The notes under the pieces were generated by a model. The model saw only the letters and a program-made list of their open reading frames with translations, was not told the DNA's origin and did not search any database. From NCBI GenBank assembly GCA_016630905.1, contig WBMQ01000011.1, positions 1,547,944 to 1,611,943 on the forward strand: 64,000 nucleotides of DNA, given 5' to 3'. The stretch's first letter is position 1. Every line of letters starts with the position of its first letter. The DNA is from Capillidium heterosporum (Eukaryota > Entomophthoromycota > Entomophthoromycetes > Entomophthorales > Capillidiaceae). Positions 57,501-64,000 of the stretch are shown here, piece after piece. A program made the translations under genes and the position numbers.

Positions 57501-60500
57501 AAGGACAAGAGCAAAGCCAGGGAGACAGCATTTCAGTAGCCTGACGGCTACTGGGAAGGACAAGAGCAAAGCCAGGGAGACAGCATTTCAGTAGCCTGAC
57601 GGCTACTGGGAAGGGACAAGAGCAAAGCCAGGGAGACAGCATTTCAGTAGCCTGACGGCTACTGGGAAGGACAAGAGCAAAGCCAGGGAGACAGCATTTC
57701 AGTAGCCTGACGGCTACTGGGAAGGACAAGAGCAAAGCCAGGGAGACAGGCATTTCAGTAGCCTGACGGCTACTGGGAAGGACAAGAGCAAAGCCAGGGA
57801 GACAGGCATTTCAGTAGCCTGACGGCTACTGGGAAGGACAAGAGCAAAGCCAGGGAGACAGCATTTCAGTAGCCTGACGGCTACTGGGAAGGACAAGAGC
57901 AAAGCCAGGGAGACAGCATTTCAGTAGCCTGACGGCTACTGGGAAGGACAAGAGCAAAGCCAGGGAGACAGGCATTTCAGTAGCCTGACGGCTACTGGGA
58001 AGGACAAGAGCAAAGCCAGGGAGACAGCATTTCAGTAGCCTGACGGCTACTGGGAAGGACAAGAGCAAAGCCAGGGAGACAGCATTTCAGTAGCCTGACG
58101 GCTACTGGGAAGGACAAGAGCAAAGCCAGGGAGACAGCATTTCAGTAGCCTGACGGCTACTGGGAAGGACAAGAGCAAAGCCAGGGAGAGGGCATTTCAG
58201 TAGCCTGACGGCTACTGGGAAGGACAAGAGCAAAGCCAGGGAGACAGCATTTCAGTAGCCTGACGGCTACTGGGAAGGACAAGAGCAAAGCCAGGGAGAC
58301 AGGCATTTCAGTAGCCTGACGGCTACTGGGAAGGACAAGAGCAAAGCCAGGGAGACAGGCATTTCAGTAGCCTGACGGCTACTGGGAAGGACAAGAGCAA
58401 AGCCAGGGAGACAGCATTTCAGTAGCCTGACGGCTACTGGGAAGGACAAGAGCAAAGCCAGGGAGACAGCATTTCAGTAGCCTGACGGCTACTGGGAAGG
58501 ACAAGAGCAAAGCCAGGGAGACAGCATTTCAGTAGCCTGACGGCTACTGGGAAGGACAAGAGCAAAGCCAGGGAGACAGGCATTTCAGTAGCCTGACGGC
58601 TACTGGGAAGGACAAGAGCAAAGCCAGGGAGACAGGCATTTCAGTAGCCTGACGGCTACTGGGAAGGACAAGAGCAAAGCCAGGGAGACAGCATTTCAGT
58701 AGCCTGACGGCTACTGGGAAGGACAAGAGCAAAGCCAGGGAGACAGCATTTCAGTAGCCTGACGGCTACTGGGAAGGACAAGAGCAAAGCCAGGGAGACA
58801 GGCATTTCAGTAGCCTGACGGCTACTGGGAAGGACAAGAGCAAAGCCAGGGAGACAGCATTTCAGTAGCCTGACGGCTACTGGGAAGGACAAGAGCAAAG
58901 CCAGGGAGACAGCATTTCAGTAGCCTGACGGCTACTGGGAAGGACAAGAGCAAAGCCAGGGAGACAGCATTTCAGTAGCCTGACGGCTACTGGGAAGGAC
59001 AAGAGCAAAGCCAGGGAGAGGGCATTTCAGTAGCCTGACGGCTACTGGGAAGGACAAGAGCAAAGCCAGGGAGACAGCATTTCAGTAGCCTGACGGCTAC
59101 TGGGAAGGACAAGAGCAAAGCCAGGGAGACAGCATTTCAGTAGCCTGACGGCTACTGGGAAGGACAAGAGCAAAGCCAGGGAGACAGCATTTCAGTAGCC
59201 TGACGGCTACTGGGAAGGACAAGAGCAAAGCCAGGGAGACAGGCATTTCAGTAGCCTGACGGCTACTGGGAAGGACAAGAGCAAAGCCAGGGAGACAGCA
59301 TTTCAGTAGCCTGACGGCTACTGGGAAGGACAAGAGCAAAGCCAGGGAGACAGCATTTCAGTAGCCTGACGGCTACTGGGAAGGACAAGAGCAAAGCCAG
59401 GGAGACAGCATTTCAGTAGCCTGACGGCTACTGGGAAGGACAAGAGCAAAGCCAGGGAGACAGGCATTTCAGTAGCCTGACGGCTACTGGGAAGGACAAG
59501 AGCAAAGCCAGGGAGAGGGCATTTCAGTAGCCTGACGGCTACTGGGAAGGACAAGAGCAAAGCCAGGGAGACAGCATTTCAGTAGCCTGACGGCTACTGG
59601 GAAGGACAAGAGCAAAGCCAGGGAGACAGCATTTCAGTAGCCTGACGGCTACTGGGAAGGACAAGAGCAAAGCCAGGGAGACAGGCATTTCAGTAGCCTG
59701 ACGGCTACTGGGAAGGACAAGAGCAAAGCCAGGGAGACAGCATTTCAGTAGCCTGACGGCTACTGGGAAGGACAAGAGCAAAGCCAGGGAGACAGCATTT
59801 CAGTAGCCTGACGGCTACTGGGAAGGACAAGAGCAAAGCCAGGGAGACAGGCATTTCAGTAGCCTGACGGCTACTGGGAAGGACAAGAGCAAAGCCAGGG
59901 AGACAGCATTTCAGTAGCCTGACGGCTACTGGGAAGGACAAGAGCAAAGCCAGGGAGACAGCATTTCAGTAGCCTGACGGCTACTGGGAAGGACAAGAGC
60001 AAAGCCAGGGAGACAGCATTTCAGTAGCCTGACGGCTACTGGGAAGGACAAGAGCAAAGCCAGGGAGACAGGCATTTCAGTAGCCTGACGGCTACTGGGA
60101 AGGACAAGAGCAAAGCCAGGGAGACAGGCATTTCAGTAGCCTGACGGCTACTGGGAAGGACAAGAGCAAAGCCAGGGAGAAGGCATTTCAGTAGCCTGAC
60201 GGCTACTGGGAAGGACAAGAGCAAAGCCAGGGAGACAGCATTTCAGTAGCCTGACGGCTACTGGGAAGGACAAGAGCAAAGCCAGGGAGACAGCATTTCA
60301 GTAGCCTGACGGCTACTGGGAAGGACAAGAGCAAAGCCAGGGAGACAGCATTTCAGTAGCCTGACGGCTACTGGGAAGGACAAGAGCAAAGCCAGGGAGA
60401 CAGCATTTCAGTAGCCTGACGGCTACTGGGAAGGACAAGAGCAAAGCCAGGGAGACAGCATTTCAGTAGCCTGACGGCTACTGGGAAGGACAAGAGCAAA

Positions 60501-63500
60501 GCCAGGGAGACAGCATTTCAGTAGCCTGACGGCTACTGGGAAGGACAAGAGCAAAGCCAGGGAGACAGGCATTTCAGTAGCCTGACGGCTACTGGGAAGG
60601 ACAAGAGCAAAGCCAGGGAGACAGCATTTCAGTAGCCTGACGGCTACTGGGAAGGACAAGAGCAAAGCCAGGGAGAGGGCATTTCAGTAGCCTGACGGCT
60701 ACTGGGAAGGACAAGAGCAAAGCCAGGGAGACAGCATTTCAGTAGCCTGACGGCTACTGGGAAGGACAAGAGCAAAGCCAGGGAGACAGCATTTCAGTAG
60801 CCTGACGGCTACTGGGAAGGACAAGAGCAAAGCCAGGGAGACAGCATTTCAGTAGCCTGACGGCTACTGGGAAGGACAAGAGCAAAGCCAGGGAGACAGC
60901 ATTTCAGTAGCCTGACGGCTACTGGGAAGGACAAGAGCAAAGCCAGGGAGACAGCATTTCAGTAGCCTGACGGCTACTGGGAAGGACAAGAGCAAAGCCA
61001 GGGAGACAGCATTTCAGTAGCCTGACGGCTACTGGGAAGGACAAGAGCAAAGCCAGGGAGACAGCATTTCAGTAGCCTGACGGCTACTGGGAAGGACAAG
61101 AGCAAAGCCAGGGAGAGGGCATTTCAGTAGCCTGACGGCTACTGGGAAGGACAAGAGCAAAGCCAGGGAGACAGCATTTCAGTAGCCTGACGGCTACTGG
61201 GAAGGACAAGAGCAAAGCCAGGGAGACAGCATTTCAGTAGCCTGACGGCTACTGGGAAGGACAAGAGCAAAGCCAGGGAGACAGCATTTCAGTAGCCTGA
61301 CGGCTACTGGGAAGGACAAGAGCAAAGCCAGGGAGACAGCATTTCAGTAGCCTGACGGCTACTGGGAAGGACAAGAGCAAAGCCAGGGAGACAGGCATTT
61401 CAGTAGCCTGACGGCTACTGGGAAGGACAAGAGCAAAGCCAGGGAGACAGCATTTCAGTAGCCTGACGGCTACTGGGAAGGACAAGAGCAAAGCCAGGGA
61501 GACAGGCATTTCAGTAGCCTGACGGCTACTGGGAAGGACAAGAGCAAAGCCAGGGAGACAGCATTTCAGTAGCCTGACGGCTACTGGGAAGGACAAGAGC
61601 AAAGCCAGGGAGACAGCATTTCAGTAGCCTGACGGCTACTGGGAAGGACAAGAGCAAAGCCAGGGAGACAGCATTTCAGTAGCCTGACGGCTACTGGGAA
61701 GGACAAGAGCAAAGCCAGGGAGACAGCATTTCAGTAGCCTGACGGCTACTGGGAAGGACAAGAGCAAAGCCAGGGAGACAGGCATTTCAGTAGCCTGACG
61801 GCTACTGGGAAGGACAAGAGCAAAGCCAGGGAGACAGGCATTTCAGTAGCCTGACGGCTACTGGGAAGGACAAGAGCAAAGCCAGGGAGACAGCATTTCA
61901 GTAGCCTGACGGCTACTGGGAAGGACAAGAGCAAAGCCAGGGAGACAGCATTTCAGTAGCCTGACGGCTACTGGGAAGGACAAGAGCAAAGCCAGGGAGA
62001 CAGCATTTCAGTAGCCTGACGGCTACTGGGAAGGACAAGAGCAAAGCCAGGGAGACAGCATTTCAGTAGCCTGACGGCTACTGGGAAGGACAAGAGCAAA
62101 GCCAGGGAGAGGGCATTTCAGTAGCCTGACGGCTACTGGGAAGGACAAGAGCAAAGCCAGGGAGACAGCATTTCAGTAGCCTGACGGCTACTGGGAAGGA
62201 CAAGAGCAAAGCCAGGGAGACAGCATTTCAGTAGCCTGACGGCTACTGGGAAGGACAAGAGCAAAGCCAGGGAGACAGCATTTCAGTAGCCTGACGGCTA
62301 CTGGGAAGGACAAGAGCAAAGCCAGGGAGAAGGCATTTCAGTAGCCTGACGGCTACTGGGAAGGACAAGAGCAAAGCCAGGAGACAGGCATTTCAGTAGC
62401 CTGACGGCTACTGGGAAGGACAAGAGCAAAGCCAGGGAGACAGCATTTCAGTAGCCTGACGGCTACTGGGAAGGACAAGAGCAAAGCCAGGGAGACAGGC
62501 ATTTCAGTAGCCTGACGGCTACTGGGAAGGGCAAGAGCAAAGCCAGGGAGACAGCATTTCAGTAGCCTGACGGCTACTGGGAAGGACAAGAGCAAAGCCA
62601 GGGAGACAGGCATTTCAGTAGCCTGACGGCTACTGGGAAGGACAAGAGCAAAGCCAGGGAGAGGGCATTTCAGTAGCCTGACGGCTACTGGGAAGGACAA
62701 GAGCAAAGCCAGGGAGACAGCATTTCAGTAGCCTGACGGCTACTGGGAAGGACAAGAGCAAAGCCAGGGAGACGGCATTTCAGTAGCCTGACGGCTACTG
62801 GAAGGCAAGAGCAAAGCCAGGGAGAAGCATTTCAGTAGCCTGACGGCTACTGGGAAGGACAAGAGCAAAGCCAGGGAGAGGGCATTTCAGTAGCCTGACG
62901 GCTACTGGGAAGGACAAGAGCAAAGCCAGGGAGACAGCATTTCAGTAGCCTGACGGCTACTGGGAAGGACAAGAGCAAAGCCAGGGAGACAGCATTTCAG
63001 TAGCCTGACGGCTACTGGGAAGGACAAGAGCAAAGCCAGGGAGACAGGCATTTCAGTAGCCTGACGGCTACTGGGAAGGACAAGAGCAAAGCCAGGGAGA
63101 CAGCATTTCAGTAGCCTGACGGCTACTGGGAAGGACAAGAGCAAAGCCAGGGAGACGGCATTTCAGTAGCCTGACGGCTACTGGGAAGGACAAGAGCAAA
63201 GCCAGGGAGACAGGCATTTCAGTAGCCTGACGGCTACTGGGAAGGACAAGAGCAAAGCCAGGGAGACAGGCATTTCAGTAGCCTGACGGCTACTGGGAAG
63301 GACAAGAGCAAAGCCAGGGAGACAGCATTTCAGTAGCCTGACGGCTACTGGGAAGGACAAGAGCAAAGCCAGGGAGACAGGCATTTCAGTAGCCTGACGG
63401 CTACTGGGAAGGACAAGAGCAAAGCCAGGGAGAGGCATTTCAGTAGCCTGACGGCTACTGGGAAGGACAAGAGCAAAGCCAGGGAGAGGGCATTTCAGTA

Positions 63501-64000
63501 GCCTGACGGCTACTGGGAAGGACAAGAGCAAAGCCAGGGAGACAGGCATTTCAGTAGCCTGACGGCTACTGGGAAGGACAAGAGCAAAGCCAGGGAGACA
63601 GGCATTTCAGTAGCCTGACGGCTACTGGGAAGGACAAGAGCAAAGCCAGGGAGACAGCATTTCAGTAGCCTGACGGCTACTGGGAAGGACAAGAGCAAAG
63701 CCAGGGAGACAGCATTTCAGTAGCCTGACGGCTATGGGAAGTTACAAGAGCAAAGCCAGGGAGACAGCATTTCAGTAGCTGACGGCTACTGGGAAGACAA
63801 GAGCAAAGCCAGGGAGACAGCATTTCAGTAGCCTGACGGCTACTGGGAAGGACAAGAGCAAAGCCAGGGAGACAGGCATTTCAGTAGCTGACGGCTACTG
63901 GGAAGGACAAGAGCAAAGCCAGGGAGACAGCATTTTCAGTAGCCCTGACGGCTACTGTGAAGGGCAAGAGCAAAGCCAGGGAGAGGGCATTTCAGTAGCC
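51564..64000. repeat. Hairpin satellite, 55/56-bp unit, running off the window
   Basis: About 225 tandem units (array length divided by period). Each unit carries the perfect hairpin CAGTAGCC-TGAC-GGCTACTG, then GGAAGGACAAGAGCAAAGCC, AGGGAGA and a variable joint before CATTT. The joint distinguishes unit types: CAG (55 bp), CAGG (56 bp), GGG (55 bp), and rarer AGG, AG or G forms. The array shows multi-unit periodicities of 165/166, 221 and 830 bp. No unit contains telomere-like sequence. The many 60-80-codon frames on the minus strand recur because the unit lacks stops in some frames; they are not considered genes. The right end lies outside the window. Confidence 0.95.

Noticed and set aside
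52733-63698. Dozens of 60-154-codon minus-strand frames with the same MLLSFPVAVRLLKC motif
   Set aside because: They recur only because the 55/56-bp satellite unit has few stops. Start and end positions track the unit variants, not gene signals.
51564-64000. CRISPR-like array (palindromic repeat plus spacer)
   Set aside because: The sequence between hairpins is the same in all units rather than unique, the host is eukaryotic, and no cas genes are present.

Overview
This is a nuclear eukaryotic window, most likely from a fungus and probably an early-diverging (zygomycete-grade) one. Nearly every gene is split by very short introns (about 28-100 bases, mostly 36-55) with GTA-type donors and TAG or AAG acceptors, and TAA, TAG and TGA all serve as stops. 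Lumazine synthase, Hsp104 and a Yhm2-type citrate carrier argue against an animal. A CHD6-9/Kismet-type remodeller, an ITPK1-type inositol kinase, a Par14 parvulin and an ACSF3-type synthetase are unusual next to well-known yeasts and moulds. The placement is an inference.

Layout. 1.2-4.7 kb: SH3/proline-rich scaffold gene (-). 4.7-9.3 kb: AT-rich, repeat-bearing spacer with one possible interrupted small gene. 9.3-14.6 kb: CHD remodeller (+). 15.7-17.4 kb: pyruvate kinase (+). 17.7-20.7 kb: unknown 936-residue protein (-). 21.8-22.4 kb: small mitochondrial-type coiled-coil protein (-), divergent from ASF1 (+, 22.7-23.5 kb). 24.6-25.7 kb: YHM2-type carrier (+). 26.7-28.0 kb: ITPK1-type kinase (+). 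29.6-32.4 kb: Hsp104 (-) with a heat-shock element. 33.8-34.3 kb: ribosomal protein eL33 (+). 34.9-38.2 kb: NOP14 (-). 38.8-41.1 kb: MscS-type EF-hand channel (-). 43.2-43.8 kb: lumazine synthase (+). 43.9-44.8 kb: USB1 (-). 45.8-46.3 kb: Par14 parvulin (-), divergent from the ACSF3-type synthetase (+, 46.4-48.5 kb).

From 48.5 kb rightward the window is repeats. First come two inverted copies of a dispersed LTR-like element whose third copy lies near 8 kb; one appears inserted into the other. Then, from about 50.4 kb to the window end, there is a tandem satellite that continues past the edge. Its unit is about 60 bp at 51.0-51.6 kb and 55-56 bp thereafter (roughly 225 units). Each unit carries a hairpin whose two arms change together between unit types, and the array shows higher-order structure.

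The genes are ordinary housekeeping genes with no common pathway: ribosome and snRNA maturation (eL33, NOP14, USB1, perhaps Par14), chromatin (CHD, ASF1), and metabolism or mitochondrion (pyruvate kinase, YHM2, ACSF3, lumazine synthase). Two otherwise conserved genes carry single-base excesses that break the frame inside exons: once in the YHM2-type gene and twice in the channel gene. They could be assembly errors, recent mutations or recoding; the sequence alone cannot tell.
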